This document shows, in pieces, positions 25,288 through 34,498 of a DNA stretch of 64,000 bases. Both the position numbers and the translations under genes were made by a program. The stretch covers positions 186,001 through 250,000 of the forward strand of contig CAXTUB010000002.1 of the NCBI GenBank assembly GCA_964247385.1, written 5' to 3'. Below the pieces are notes generated by a model. The model was not told where the DNA came from and did not search any database. It saw only the letters and a program-made list of their open reading frames with translations. Within the stretch, counting starts at the first letter, position 1; each line of letters begins with the position of its first letter. The DNA is from TMP-86 sp964247385 (GTDB lineage Bacteria; Pseudomonadota; Gammaproteobacteria; Steroidobacterales; Steroidobacteraceae).

Positions 25288-26609
25288 CGCAGCTCCTTCA
25301 GTACGTGCGCATCGGGAAGCGCCTCGATCAGCTTCGCTTCAACGGCTGCGCGCACTGAGCCCAAGCTCATGCGCTTCAGCACATCTGCGAGAAAGGCGAA
25401 TACCAGCAAGGCATGCGCCGTGTTCTTATCCAGGCCGCGCGACAGGAGATAGAACAGCATCTCCTCGTCGAGACGACCCACGGTCGCACCGTGCACGCAG
25501 CTCACATCATCCGTGTAAATCTCGAGCTGCGGCCGCACATCGATTTCAGCTCCGGCGGATAGCAACAGGCCGCGGCACGACTGCCGCGAGTCGCTTTGCT
25601 GCGCCTTCGCGTCCACGTGGACCAGGCTGTTGAATACGCCGCGGCCCCGGCCGCTCGCGATGACTCGCGCGGTTTGCCGGCTCACCGTAGCGCGCGCTGC
25701 ATGCGTCACCCAATACGCGGCATCTGCCGTGCGCTCGGCCGCCGACAACAAGGCATAGGCATCGCACGATGCACGCTCGCCGAGGAGATCGACCTGGCAG
25801 TTTGCGCGCGTCAGCGATGCGCCCAAGCACACCGTATGCTGCTCGACGTGCGCATCGTGGGCGCAGCGGACTTGCAAATGATCGAAGTGAGCAGCCTCGG
25901 CGGCGCGCTCGATCACGCGATAGTGCTCGAGACGAGCATCCTCGCCGGCGTGCACCGCGCTCACATGGTTGGTGACCCCTTGATCACCGTGAGCCGACAC
26001 GTGATGCTCGATCATCGTGGCGCGGCTTCCCGGCAGCGCCTCGATGAGCACTCGCGAATGCGCGATCGAGGCTCGAGGTTGCTCGCTGCAATGAAGGATC
26101 ACGAGCGGCGTCGGGCATATCCCGGCAACACGAACGACAATGCCGTCATCCAACGAGGCCGCATTGGCCAGCGCCCAGCGCGAGCGCTCATCATCCGAAA
26201 GCTGCGGCAAGAGCCGCCTCAACCGCTCAGGTTCGCGCTCGGCGCAGTCACGCAACGACATCACTTCGAATCCCTGGCCGGACTGCAGGCTTGATCCGAT
26301 GAGCCGCGCATTGCGCAACACGACGAGGGGCCAATCCTCATTTCCACGCAGCGCTGAGTTGAAAGAGGCAACCGAGGCTGAGGACGACGACGCCAATACG
26401 GTCGCTTGAGGTCCCGCCGCCGCGGTGAAGACCGTGCCCAGCAACTCGCGCAGATCGGTGTAGCGCCAGCTCTCATCCCGCACGTTCGGCAGCCCCAGCC
26501 GCTTGAGGCGTGTCATGGCCTGAACGCGATAATCATCCAGCGCTGTGCGGCCACTCGGCGCGGCGCGGCTGTACAGCGTCTCGAGGGATGCGGCCGCCGC
26601 GCTCGTCAT
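25284..26609 (-). CDS. sufD: Fe-S assembly scaffold subunit SufD
   Basis: Partner of SufB in the SufBC2D complex. The protein is 441 residues from ATG 26609 (MTSAAAASLETLY), which overlaps the sufC stop (ATGA); an ATG at 26636 in the same frame is less likely. The beta-helix core near the C terminus carries IDVRPQLEIYTDDVSCVHGA and DEEMLFYLLSRGL, typical of SufD, with the conserved His in CVHGATVG. The N-terminal NVRDESWRYTDLREL segment is also diagnostic. Confidence 0.95.
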   Translation of the reverse strand: MTSAAAASLETLYSRAAPSGRTALDDYRVQAMTRLKRLGLPNVRDESWRYTDLRELLGTVFTAAAGPQATVLASSSSASVASFNSALRGNEDWPLVVLRNARLIGSSLQSGQGFEVMSLRDCAEREPERLRRLLPQLSDDERSRWALANAASLDDGIVVRVAGICPTPLVILHCSEQPRASIAHSRVLIEALPGSRATMIEHHVSAHGDQGVTNHVSAVHAGEDARLEHYRVIERAAEAAHFDHLQVRCAHDAHVEQHTVCLGASLTRANCQVDLLGERASCDAYALLSAAERTADAAYWVTHAARATVSRQTARVIASGRGRGVFNSLVHVDAKAQQSDSRQSCRGLLLSAGAEIDVRPQLEIYTDDVSCVHGATVGRLDEEMLFYLLSRGLDKNTAHALLVFAFLADVLKRMSLGSVRAAVEAKLIEALPDAHVLKELR

Positions 26610-27361
26610 GCGCGTGCGCTCTCTTGCCTCACCCAATCGTAGCCGCGGCGCTCGAGCTCGAGCGCCAGGCTCTTATCCCCCGTCTTCAAGATCCGACCGT
26701 CGCTCAGCACGTGCACGAAATCCGGAACGATGTAGTCGAGGAGCCGCTGATAGTGAGTGACCAAAAGAATCGAGCGGTCGGGCGAGCGCAAGCTGTTCAC
26801 ACCTTGAGCCACGATCTTGAGCGCGTCGATGTCGAGCCCGGAATCCGTCTCGTCCAATATGGCGAGCCGCGGCTCGAGCACGAGCATTTGCAGAATCTCG
26901 TTGCGCTTCTTTTCCCCACCCGAGAACCCCTCGTTCACGCCGCGGTTCAAAAATGCCTCGCTCATGTGCATGAGCTTCATCTTTTCCTTGACCAATGAAA
27001 GAAACTCATAGGCATCCACTTCGGGCAGGCCCGCCGCCGTGCGCTTGGCATTCAATGCCGCCTTCAATAGATAGGCGTTGTTGACTCCCGGGATCTCGAC
27101 TGGATATTGAAAACCCAGAAAAATACCCCGTCGCGCGCGCTCCTCCACCGGCATGCCGAGAAGCTCCGCGCCGTCGTAGGTCACCCGGCCTTGTAATACT
27201 TCATAATCCTCGCGGCCCGCGAGCACTTGCGCGAGCGTGCTCTTGCCTGAACCGTTCGGTCCCATGACGGCGTGCACTTCACCCGTACCGACGGTGAGAT
27301 CAACGCCGCGCAAAATTTCCTTCCCGGCCGCGCTGGCTCGCAACCCTTCGATTCGCAACAC
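26606..27361 (-). CDS. sufC: Fe-S assembly ATPase SufC
   Basis: ABC-type ATPase that drives conformational change in SufBC2D; it is soluble and not a transporter. The 251 residues show Walker A GPNGSGKSTLAQ, Q-loop LGFQYP, signature FSGGEKKRNEILQ, Walker B LAILDETDSGLD, and a C-terminal H-loop in LVTHYQRLLDYI. It starts 25 bp after sufB and overlaps sufD by 4 nt. Confidence 0.97.
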   Translation of the reverse strand: MLRIEGLRASAAGKEILRGVDLTVGTGEVHAVMGPNGSGKSTLAQVLAGREDYEVLQGRVTYDGAELLGMPVEERARRGIFLGFQYPVEIPGVNNAYLLKAALNAKRTAAGLPEVDAYEFLSLVKEKMKLMHMSEAFLNRGVNEGFSGGEKKRNEILQMLVLEPRLAILDETDSGLDIDALKIVAQGVNSLRSPDRSILLVTHYQRLLDYIVPDFVHVLSDGRILKTGDKSLALELERRGYDWVRQESARA

Positions 27362-27386
27362 GTAATGACCTGCCCCGCTGCGCCGC

Positions 27387-28847
27387 CTAACCGACCGCGC
27401 CTTCGAGGCTCACGGCGAGCAGGTTCTGCGCCTCGACCGCGAACTCCATGGGCAGTTCCTTGAAAACGGATTTGCAAAACCCGCTGACGATGACGTTGAC
27501 GGCATCTTCGGCCGAAATACCGCGTTGTCGGCAATAGAAAAGCTGATCCTCCGCAATCTTCGAGGTGCTGGCTTCATGCTCGGCCGTGGCGCTCGAGTTC
27601 TTCACCTCGATGTAAGGAAAGGTATGTGCGCCGCATTCGCCGCCGATCAGCAACGAGTCGCAGCGCGTGAAGTTCCGCGCACCATGCGCGCTGGGCAGCA
27701 TGCGCACGAGGCCCCGGTACGTGTTCTGCGCGCGCCCGGCCGAAATTCCCTTGGAGACGATGGTGCTCTTGGTATTGCGCCCAATGTGGATCATTTTCGT
27801 GCCGGTATCGGCCTGCTGACGCGCATTCGTCACCGCCACGGAGTAGAACTCGCCGATCGAATTTTCACCCTTCAATACACAGCTCGGATATTTCCAGGTG
27901 ATGGCGGAGCCGGTTTCCACCTGCGTCCATGAGATCTTAGAGTCGCGGCCGCGGCACTCGCCACGCTTGGTCACGAAATTGTAGATGCCGCCCACGCCGT
28001 TCTCGTCCCCGGGATACCAATTCTGTACGGTCGAGTACTTGATCTGAGCACGCTCGAGCGCGACGAGCTCGACCACCGCGGCGTGCAGCTGATTCTCATC
28101 GCGCATTGGCGCCGTGCAGCCTTCGAGATAACTGACATACGCGCCTTCATCGGCAATTACGAGAGTGCGCTCGAATTGGCCCGTTTTCGCGGCGTTGATG
28201 CGAAAGTACGTCGAGAGCTCCATGGGGCAACGCACGCCGCGCGGCACGTACACAAAGGAGCCGTCGGAAAAAACGGCCGCATTGAGCGCAGCGAAGAAGT
28301 TATCGGCATAACTCACCACCGAGCCCAGATACTGATCGATCAATTCGGGATGCTTCTGCACCGCTTCGGAAAAGGGGCAGAAGATCACGCCCGCCTTGGC
28401 GAGCTTGTCCTTGAACGTCGTGGCGACCGACACGCTGTCGAACACGGCGTCGACCGCGACGCCGGCAAGCGCGGCGCGCTCGTGCAACGGGATGCCGAGC
28501 TTTTCGTAGGTCGCGAGAAGCTTCGGGTCGACGTCCTCGAGACTCTTGGGCGCATTGGCGGCTGCGCGCGGCGCGGAATAATACGAGATGGCTTGATAGT
28601 CGATGGGCGTGTAGTGCACGTGGGCCCAACTGGGCTCGGTCATTTTTTTCCAATGCCGAAATGCCTTGAGCCGCCAGTCACGCAGAAAATCCGGCTCGCG
28701 CTTGATGCGCGAAATTGCGCGCACCGTGTCTTCATTCAAGCCCGGCGGCAGTGTCTCGCTCTCGATCTCGGTGGAGAAGCCATGACGATACTTCTGATTG
28801 ACCAGCGCCTCGATGGTCGGATGGTCCTGTTGCGCGGTCTCGCTCAT
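27387..28847 (-). CDS. sufB: Fe-S assembly scaffold SufB
   Basis: Main scaffold on which the nascent cluster is built. The protein is 486 residues from ATG 28847 (MSETAQQDHPTIEALV), which overlaps the regulator stop (ATGA); the frame is open to 29033, but that part lies inside the regulator gene. Family signatures include WRLKAFRHWKKM, GVRCPMELSTYFRINA, NWYPGDENGVGGIYNFVTKR split by glycines, and SLLIGGECGAHTFPYIE with a conserved Cys. Confidence 0.96.
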   Translation of the reverse strand: MSETAQQDHPTIEALVNQKYRHGFSTEIESETLPPGLNEDTVRAISRIKREPDFLRDWRLKAFRHWKKMTEPSWAHVHYTPIDYQAISYYSAPRAAANAPKSLEDVDPKLLATYEKLGIPLHERAALAGVAVDAVFDSVSVATTFKDKLAKAGVIFCPFSEAVQKHPELIDQYLGSVVSYADNFFAALNAAVFSDGSFVYVPRGVRCPMELSTYFRINAAKTGQFERTLVIADEGAYVSYLEGCTAPMRDENQLHAAVVELVALERAQIKYSTVQNWYPGDENGVGGIYNFVTKRGECRGRDSKISWTQVETGSAITWKYPSCVLKGENSIGEFYSVAVTNARQQADTGTKMIHIGRNTKSTIVSKGISAGRAQNTYRGLVRMLPSAHGARNFTRCDSLLIGGECGAHTFPYIEVKNSSATAEHEASTSKIAEDQLFYCRQRGISAEDAVNVIVSGFCKSVFKELPMEFAVEAQNLLAVSLEGAVG

Positions 28848-29305
28848 CGCGCACTCCCCAAACGCATTTCGGAGGCCAGCTCGCTCACGCGCACCCCGGG
28901 CACTTCGAGTCCCGCCAATTGGCGCAGGGTCAGATCCTCGAGTGCGCGCCGGATTGCGGCGTTCACCTTTTGCCACACATGGCCGACGCGGCACGAGCGC
29001 TCGATCACGCAGCGGCCTGCGGCACGGCTGCATTCGGTGAGCGCCACCGGACCTTCGAATACATCGAGAATTTGCGCGGCCGTGATGCGATCGGGACTGC
29101 GCGACAAACGGTAGCCGCCGCGCACGCCGCGGGCCGAGGTGACGAGCCCTGCGCGTTGCAACTCTTTCAGCACCTTGCTCACGGTCGGCGGCGACAGATT
29201 CGTGCTCACGGCAAGCCGCGCCGCGGCCCGATGCCGCAAAGGCTCTGCGGCCATGACGGCGAGCACCACGGTCGCGTAATCCGTGAGTTTTCCAATGCGA
29301 AGCAT
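28844..29305 (-). CDS. Rrf2-family SUF operon regulator (IscR/SufR-like)
   Basis: Fe-S sensing transcription factor, first gene of the SUF operon. In 153 residues a winged-helix domain (1-70; STNLSPPTVSKVLKELQRAG, RGVRGGYRLSRSP) is followed by three cysteines C92, C99 and C105 (ECSRAAGRC, IERSC), close to the C92/C98/C104 cluster ligands of IscR. It likely represses its own operon when holding a [2Fe-2S] cluster; an IscR-like operator sits 7 bp before its ATG. Name kept open because the family has several subtypes. Confidence 0.92.
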   Translation of the reverse strand: MLRIGKLTDYATVVLAVMAAEPLRHRAAARLAVSTNLSPPTVSKVLKELQRAGLVTSARGVRGGYRLSRSPDRITAAQILDVFEGPVALTECSRAAGRCVIERSCRVGHVWQKVNAAIRRALEDLTLRQLAGLEVPGVRVSELASEMRLGSAR

Positions 29306-29330
29306 AATGAGGACTATTTTAGTACTATTT
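29306..29330 (-). promoter_or_regulatory. IscR type-1-like operator and promoter region of the SUF operon
   Basis: GACTATTTTAGTA (plus strand 29312-29324) fits the IscR type 1 core GACT-RWWW-YAGTC except for the last base, with a near-palindromic arrangement. It begins 7 bp upstream of the regulator's ATG, inside an A/T-rich segment containing TACTAAAAT on the minus strand, a likely -10. This predicts autoregulation by the product of the first gene. Confidence 0.6.
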
Positions 29331-29476
29331 GCGCTCGAGGACTGTAGGCTTTTCGTATCCGAGCGACGTGGGCTTTTTTCCGCGGATATGTGTCGCGATG
29401 CCTGCGGGAAAATCCACCTCGAGTTTGCTATCCTCTGCGCCCTTCAACACGCGCAAGGCACTTTAAGAAGGCGCTC

Positions 29477-30496
29477 ATGAATCTGAAAGAACTGCAGGCG
29501 ACCGCCGCCGCGATGGTGGCCCCGGGTAAGGGAATTTTGGCCGCGGACGAAAGCAACAGCACCTGTAAGAAACGGTTCGATTCCATTCATCTCGAATCCA
29601 CTGAGGAAAATCGGCGGCGCTACCGCGAGATGTTGTTGACCGCGCCCGGCGCCGCGCAATACGTGAGCGGCGTCATTTTGTATGACGAGACCATTCGTCA
29701 GAAGACGGAAGACGGCACGCTTTTCACCCAAGCGCTGCAAAAGAACGGCGTGATCCCCGGCATCAAGGTCGACTTGGGGGCGAAGCCTCTGGCAGGCTTT
29801 CCGGGCGAGACCATCACGGAAGGGCTCGATGGTTTGCGTGATCGACTCGCCGAGTATTACAAGCTTGGCGCTCGTTTTGCGAAATGGCGCGCAGTCATCG
29901 ACATCGGGGAGAATATTCCCACGCACTACGCCATCGAGGCGAACGCCGAAGGGCTCGCGCGTTACGCAGCCCTGTGCCAGGAAGCCAATATCGTGCCCAT
30001 CGTCGAGCCTGAAGTGTTGATGGATGGGAGTCATACCATCGAGCGCTGCGAGCAGGTGACGAATCACGTTCTCGAGCGGGTGTTCGTTCGGCTGAACATG
30101 GCGCGCATCGCTCTCGAAGGCATGGTGCTGAAGCCCAACATGGTGATCTCTGGCAAGAAATGCGCTCAGCAAGCCAGTGCCGAGCAGGTGGCGGAACTCA
30201 CCGTTCGTTGCCTGAAGCGCCACGTGCCGGCCGCGGTGCCCGGCGTCGCTTTTCTGTCCGGAGGACAGAGCCCCGCGCAGGCGACCGAGCATTTGAGCTT
30301 GATGAATCGTTTGGGTCCGCTGCCGTGGAAGCTCACGTTCAGTTATGGCCGCGCTTTGCAAGAGACCGCGCTCGAGGCCTGGGGAGGGAAGCCCGCCAAT
30401 TACGGCAGCGGTCAGGCCGCATATCTCAAGCGGGCCAAACTCAATGGTCTCGCGACTTCTGGCCGCTACGAAAATCGAATGGAAAGCGCGGCGTAG
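29477..30496 (+). CDS. Fructose-bisphosphate aldolase, class I
   Basis: Schiff-base aldolase of glycolysis and gluconeogenesis. The 339 residues from ATG 29477 (AAGAAGG upstream) show the animal/plant-type class I signatures: GKGILAADES, the Arg/Lys of FAKWRAVIDI, EPEVLMDG, the Schiff-base lysine in VLKPNMV, and SGGQSPAQAT plus FSYGRALQ. It is not the metal-dependent class II enzyme. It stands divergent from the SUF operon, and mlaF begins 1 bp after its stop, so the two may share a transcript. Confidence 0.95.
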   Translation: MNLKELQATAAAMVAPGKGILAADESNSTCKKRFDSIHLESTEENRRRYREMLLTAPGAAQYVSGVILYDETIRQKTEDGTLFTQALQKNGVIPGIKVDLGAKPLAGFPGETITEGLDGLRDRLAEYYKLGARFAKWRAVIDIGENIPTHYAIEANAEGLARYAALCQEANIVPIVEPEVLMDGSHTIERCEQVTNHVLERVFVRLNMARIALEGMVLKPNMVISGKKCAQQASAEQVAELTVRCLKRHVPAAVPGVAFLSGGQSPAQATEHLSLMNRLGPLPWKLTFSYGRALQETALEAWGGKPANYGSGQAAYLKRAKLNGLATSGRYENRMESAA

Positions 30497-30497
30497 C

Positions 30498-31310
30498 TTG
30501 AGTGACGACGCCCTGATCGAAATTCACGATCTCGATTATGAGATTGGCGGCCGTTCGATATTCCATGGTTTGAACATCGCGGTGCCGAAGGGCAAGGTCA
30601 CTGCGATCATGGGCCCGAGCGGCACCGGCAAGACGACCTTGATGCGCCTCATCACCGGTCAAATCCGTCCCAACGCCGGCCGTGTGATCGTCGATGGCGA
30701 AAGCCTCAGCGAGCTTTCACGCGCGGCGCTGTATGCGCTGCGCCAGCGCATGGGCATGCTGTTCCAGAACGGCGCGTTGTTCACCGATATCGATGTCTTC
30801 GAAAACGTGGCGTTCCCGCTGCGCGAGCATACGAATCTTTCGGAACGGCTCATTCGCCAGCTGGTGCTCATCAAGCTACAGGCCGTGGGCTTGCGCGGCG
30901 CCGCCGCTCTCATGCCCGCCGAGTTGTCGGGCGGCATGGCGCGACGCGTGGCTCTTGCGCGCGCGATCGCCAGAGATCCTGAAATTCTGATCTACGATGA
31001 GCCGTTCGTCGGTCTCGATCCGATTTCGCTCGGTGTGGTGCTTCGGCTGATCCGCAAGCTCAACGATGCCCTCGGCACGACCAGCATCGTGGTGTCGCAC
31101 GACGTCAAAGAAATTTCGGAGGTTGCGGATCTGACCTATTTGCTGTCGGGCGGCCGGGTTGCGGCGAAAGGCTCGCCGCAGGATCTGAGTCGCGACAATT
31201 CCGCGGTCGTGAGGCAGTTCATGGGCGGCCTGGCGGATGGGCCGGTGCCGTTCCACTATCCGGCGCCCGACTACTTCGAGCAGTTGATGTCGCGCGAGGA
31301 AGCGGCATGA
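30498..31310 (+). CDS. mlaF: Phospholipid transport ATPase MlaF
   Basis: ABC ATPase of the Mla system, which moves phospholipids between the inner and outer membranes to keep the outer leaflet free of phospholipid. 270 residues from TTG 30498, just after the aldolase stop: Walker A GPSGTGKTTLMRL, signature LSGGMARRVALARAIA, Walker B ILIYDEPFVGLD, H-loop VVSHD. An in-frame ATG far upstream (30345) overlaps the aldolase gene and is not credible. First gene of mlaFEDCB. Confidence 0.94.
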   Translation: MSDDALIEIHDLDYEIGGRSIFHGLNIAVPKGKVTAIMGPSGTGKTTLMRLITGQIRPNAGRVIVDGESLSELSRAALYALRQRMGMLFQNGALFTDIDVFENVAFPLREHTNLSERLIRQLVLIKLQAVGLRGAAALMPAELSGGMARRVALARAIARDPEILIYDEPFVGLDPISLGVVLRLIRKLNDALGTTSIVVSHDVKEISEVADLTYLLSGGRVAAKGSPQDLSRDNSAVVRQFMGGLADGPVPFHYPAPDYFEQLMSREEAA

Positions 31311-32074
31311 GCGCGATCGGCGAATTGCGCGAGCAGACATTCGGAAGTATTGGCGCGCTCGGTGCGCAAACCAAATTCCTATTGCGCGTGCTCGCTGCCG
31401 TGCCTCGCGCGTTGGCGCGGCCCACTCTCATCGCGATGCAAGTGTACAACTCGGGCGCGTTGTCGCTCATCATCATCATGCTGTCCGGATTGTTCGTCGG
31501 CATGGTGCTGGGGTTGCAGGGCTTCAATCTCTTACAGCGGTTCGGCTCGGAATCGGCGCTCGGTAGCGCCGCGGCGCTGGGTCTCGTGAAAGAGCTCGGA
31601 CCCGTCATTACGTCTCTTTTGTTCGCCGGGCGTGCCGGAACCGCGCTCGCTTCCGAAGTCGGTTTGATGCGCGCAACCGATCAACTGGCCGCCATGCAAA
31701 TCATGGCGGTCGATCCGGTGGTGCGTGTGATCGCGCCCCGATTCTTGGGCGGCATCATCGCCATGCCGCTGCTTGCGGCCATCTTCAGTGTCATCGGCAT
31801 TTACGGCGCGCAGCTCATCGGCGTGCAGCTCATGGGTGTGGAAGCAGGCAGTTTCTGGTCGCAAATGCGCGCCACGGTTTCTCTCCACGACGTCACCGAA
31901 GGCATCGTGAAGAGCGCGGTGTTCGGCGTGGCTTGCAGCTCCATTGCCGTTTATGAAGGGTACCACTGCGCTCCCACGGCCGAAGGGGTGGGGCGCGCCA
32001 CGACTCGAACCGTGGTCAGCTCAGCGGTGATGACTTTATTTTTTGACTATCTGCTCACTTCGGCTTTTCTGTGA
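31307..32074 (+). CDS. mlaE: Phospholipid transport permease MlaE
   Basis: Inner-membrane permease of the Mla complex. The 255 residues hold five or so hydrophobic helices and the MlaE signature (GLVKELGPVITSLLFAGRAG, SEVGLMRATDQLAAM). The ATG overlaps the mlaF stop (ATGA). Confidence 0.96.
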   Translation: MSAIGELREQTFGSIGALGAQTKFLLRVLAAVPRALARPTLIAMQVYNSGALSLIIIMLSGLFVGMVLGLQGFNLLQRFGSESALGSAAALGLVKELGPVITSLLFAGRAGTALASEVGLMRATDQLAAMQIMAVDPVVRVIAPRFLGGIIAMPLLAAIFSVIGIYGAQLIGVQLMGVEAGSFWSQMRATVSLHDVTEGIVKSAVFGVACSSIAVYEGYHCAPTAEGVGRATTRTVVSSAVMTLFFDYLLTSAFL

Positions 32075-32093
32075 GCACGGAGGCGTATTGATC

Positions 32094-32645
32094 ATGGCCA
32101 AAGCGCGCGGTGGAACCGATCTTGGCGCCGGGTTGTTCGTTTTGTTGGGCTTTGTCGCACTTGCATTCCTGACCACCCAGACGACGAGCAAGGGGGTGAC
32201 GTTGACGCGCGGCTCAAGTTACAAATTGAGCGCGGAGTTCGACAACGTCGGGGACTTGAAAGTGGGCGCACCGGTGACCATGGCGGGCGTTGAAGTCGGC
32301 AGCGTGACTTCGATAGGCTACGACTTGCGTGCTTACAAAGCGGTAGTTGGGCTCAATATCAACACGAAATACAATCAGATTCCGACCGACAGCGACGCGG
32401 CCATTTACACTCAAGGTTTGCTCGGAGGCAAGTTCATCGGGCTCACGCCGGGCGGCCAAGAAACTTATTTAAAAGATAGCGATCGAATTGAGTTCACGCA
32501 GTCGGCATTCGTGCTCGAGAACTTGATTGGCCAGTTTCTGGCGAACTTTGGCAAAGGTGACAATAAAGCGGGCGGCGAGGGCGCATCGAGCAAGGCGGGC
32601 GAGCCCGCGGACAAGGCGGGAACACCCGCGGAGAAAAGTCAATGA
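32094..32645 (+). CDS. mlaD: MCE-domain phospholipid-binding protein MlaD
   Basis: Periplasmic lipid-binding ring anchored to the MlaFE complex. With the ATG at 32094 it has 183 residues: an N-terminal membrane helix (about 12-28; LFVLLGFVALAFLTTQ), the MCE domain (about 38-115; YKLSAEFDNVGDLKVGAPVTMAGVEVG split at glycines), and a Lys/Gly/Ala-rich tail after 155. The next gene overlaps its stop (ATGA). Confidence 0.95.
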   Translation: MAKARGGTDLGAGLFVLLGFVALAFLTTQTTSKGVTLTRGSSYKLSAEFDNVGDLKVGAPVTMAGVEVGSVTSIGYDLRAYKAVVGLNINTKYNQIPTDSDAAIYTQGLLGGKFIGLTPGGQETYLKDSDRIEFTQSAFVLENLIGQFLANFGKGDNKAGGEGASSKAGEPADKAGTPAEKSQ

Positions 32646-33328
32646 ATCATGTCGTATGGTGCAGAGCCGGTGTCATGGCCGCCGCGCTGGTGATGAGCGG
32701 CAGCTTGGCGGCGGCAGCCGAGCCGTTGGCGCCTCCGTCGCCGTCGGGCGCGCAGGCCAATGCGGCCGCGCAGGGGCCGCAGGAGTTGGTGGAATCCTCC
32801 GCCAAGAAAATGCTGTCCGAGTTGGATGCGCATCGGGACATGTATCGCAAGGACCCCGCCAAGCTCGACAATTTGGTGGGCACTGTGCTCCTTCCGTACT
32901 TCGACACTGAATACGCTGCACGGCTCGTGCTGGGGCAGAACTGGCGCACGGCGTCCCCTGACCAGCGCAAGCGTTTCGTCGATGCGTTTTATCACTCGAT
33001 GCTGCGCAATTATGGCTCATCACTCGTCGATTTCACGGCCGATCGCATGACCGTTTTGCCGTTTCGCGGCGACGCCAATGCCACGAGCGCAACGGTGCGC
33101 ACTGAAGTCAAGCGCGACAATGGCTCGCGCGTGCCGGTGAATTACACATTGCATAAGACCGACGCGGGCTGGAAGGCGTGGGATGTCTCCATTGAAGGCA
33201 TTTCTTATGTCAAGAGCTTTCGCACCGACTTCGGCGCCGAGATTGCACAGAAGGGCTTGGATTCGGTGATTCAGCGGTTGGAGCGAGACGCCAAGCTCCC
33301 CGGCCAACCGGCGCCTGCCAAGCCTTGA
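32642..33328 (+). CDS. mlaC: Periplasmic phospholipid carrier MlaC
   Basis: Shuttles phospholipid between MlaA and the inner-membrane Mla complex. It has 228 residues with a signal peptide (about 1-25, cleavage near LAAAAEP). The MlaC fold is seen in VGTVLLPYFDTEYAARLVLGQNWR and the region ending SYVKSFRTDFGAEIAQKGLD. ATG overlaps the mlaD stop. Confidence 0.95.
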   Translation: MNHVVWCRAGVMAAALVMSGSLAAAAEPLAPPSPSGAQANAAAQGPQELVESSAKKMLSELDAHRDMYRKDPAKLDNLVGTVLLPYFDTEYAARLVLGQNWRTASPDQRKRFVDAFYHSMLRNYGSSLVDFTADRMTVLPFRGDANATSATVRTEVKRDNGSRVPVNYTLHKTDAGWKAWDVSIEGISYVKSFRTDFGAEIAQKGLDSVIQRLERDAKLPGQPAPAKP

Positions 33329-33654
33329 CCGAACCTGCGCGGCTCCAAAGTTCTGTCGAGGGGCGCGCGAGCGTAACTGGAGCCCTCAGCTTCTCGACGG
33401 TGGAAGAGCTGGCGGCGTCGAGCTCGCCGGCGGTGGAGGCTGGGCAAATCCGCTCGGTTGATCTTGCGGGTGTCACCGCAGCAGACAGTGCTGGACTCGC
33501 CTTGATGGTTGAGTGGCAAAGCCTGGCCCGGGCTTGCGGCGTGACTCTCGTGTTCGAAAATATTCCCGCTAAACTTATGCAGCTCGCTCACTTGAGTGAT
33601 CTGGACGAATTGATCGGTGAGCGAACACCGGCCGCCGAGCCCGCGGTGCGCTGA
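33325..33654 (+). CDS. mlaB: STAS-domain protein MlaB
   Basis: Small cytoplasmic subunit that binds and regulates MlaF. In 109 residues the STAS core reads VTGALSFSTVEEL and the regulatory Ser/Asp region VDLAGVTAADSAGLALMVEW. The TTG start overlaps the mlaC stop (TTGA), which supports translational coupling. The operon ends here, facing mlaA across 5 bp. Confidence 0.9.
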   Translation: MTEPARLQSSVEGRASVTGALSFSTVEELAASSSPAVEAGQIRSVDLAGVTAADSAGLALMVEWQSLARACGVTLVFENIPAKLMQLAHLSDLDELIGERTPAAEPAVR

Positions 33655-33659
33655 CGGCG

Positions 33660-34436
33660 CTAATTCTTATCGGGTTCCTTCGCCGGTGCGGCCGGCGCGG
33701 CATCGGTCGGGCTCGCGGGCGCGTCCGGGTCCACGAGCTCATCTTCCGGCACGTTGCCGTCCGTGACCTTGTATTGGCGATTCTGCAAATATGCATCGCG
33801 AATAAATGCGTAGCGATCGAACGCCTTGTCGAGCGTTGGATCGAGCGACAACAAGTCATAGCGCTTGTGCACCGTCGATAAGCCGAGATAGCTCCAACGG
33901 GCCTCGCTATTTGCATACGCAGCAGGATTTGAAAATGCATCCACCGCACGGCTCGGCGCATCGCGCACGGTCGATGGTCCGAGCAATGGCAGCATGACGA
34001 AAGGCCCCGAGGGCACGCCCCATTTGCCAAGCGTCTGGCCGAAATCCTCGTCGTTGCGCTCAATGCCTGCTTTGCTCGCCACGTCGAACAGGCCGCCGAT
34101 GCCCATCGTCGTATTCAATACGAATCGGCCCAGATCGGAGAGCGCCGCCTTGAATTTTCCCTGCAGCGCGTCGTTGATCATGGTCATTGGCGTTTCGAGA
34201 TTCGCAATGAAATTACCGACGCCCGTCCTCACGGGCGCAGGCGTGACCGCGCGGTAAGCTTTCGCAACGGGCTTGGCGACGCCGCGATCGATTGCGTCGT
34301 TGAAGCGATACACCCCGCGGTTGAAACGCTCGTAAGGATCCTGTGGGGAATGTGTGAGTTGCGCGTTGCTTGCGCAGCCGGCGCACAACAATGCAATTGC
34401 AGAAAACGAGTGACGAACAACATTAGGGTGATGCAT
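33660..34436 (-). CDS. mlaA: Outer-membrane phospholipid-removal lipoprotein MlaA (VacJ)
   Basis: Outer-membrane member of the Mla pathway that strips misplaced phospholipids. It has 258 residues with a lipoprotein signal (LLCAGC lipobox, Cys near 21), then the family motifs DPYERFNRGVYRFNDAID and FGQTLGKWGVPSGPF with the PLLGPSTVRDAPSRAVD segment. The last 30 residues are an Ala/Pro/Asp-rich tail. It is transcribed towards mlaFEDCB rather than with it, so its promoter is separate. Confidence 0.96.
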   Translation of the reverse strand: MHHPNVVRHSFSAIALLCAGCASNAQLTHSPQDPYERFNRGVYRFNDAIDRGVAKPVAKAYRAVTPAPVRTGVGNFIANLETPMTMINDALQGKFKAALSDLGRFVLNTTMGIGGLFDVASKAGIERNDEDFGQTLGKWGVPSGPFVMLPLLGPSTVRDAPSRAVDAFSNPAAYANSEARWSYLGLSTVHKRYDLLSLDPTLDKAFDRYAFIRDAYLQNRQYKVTDGNVPEDELVDPDAPASPTDAAPAAPAKEPDKN

Positions 34437-34498
34437 GACCCTAGTGTATCAATTCATGCACGCCGTATTCGAGCACGCGGCCGAATGCGCGGGCCGAG

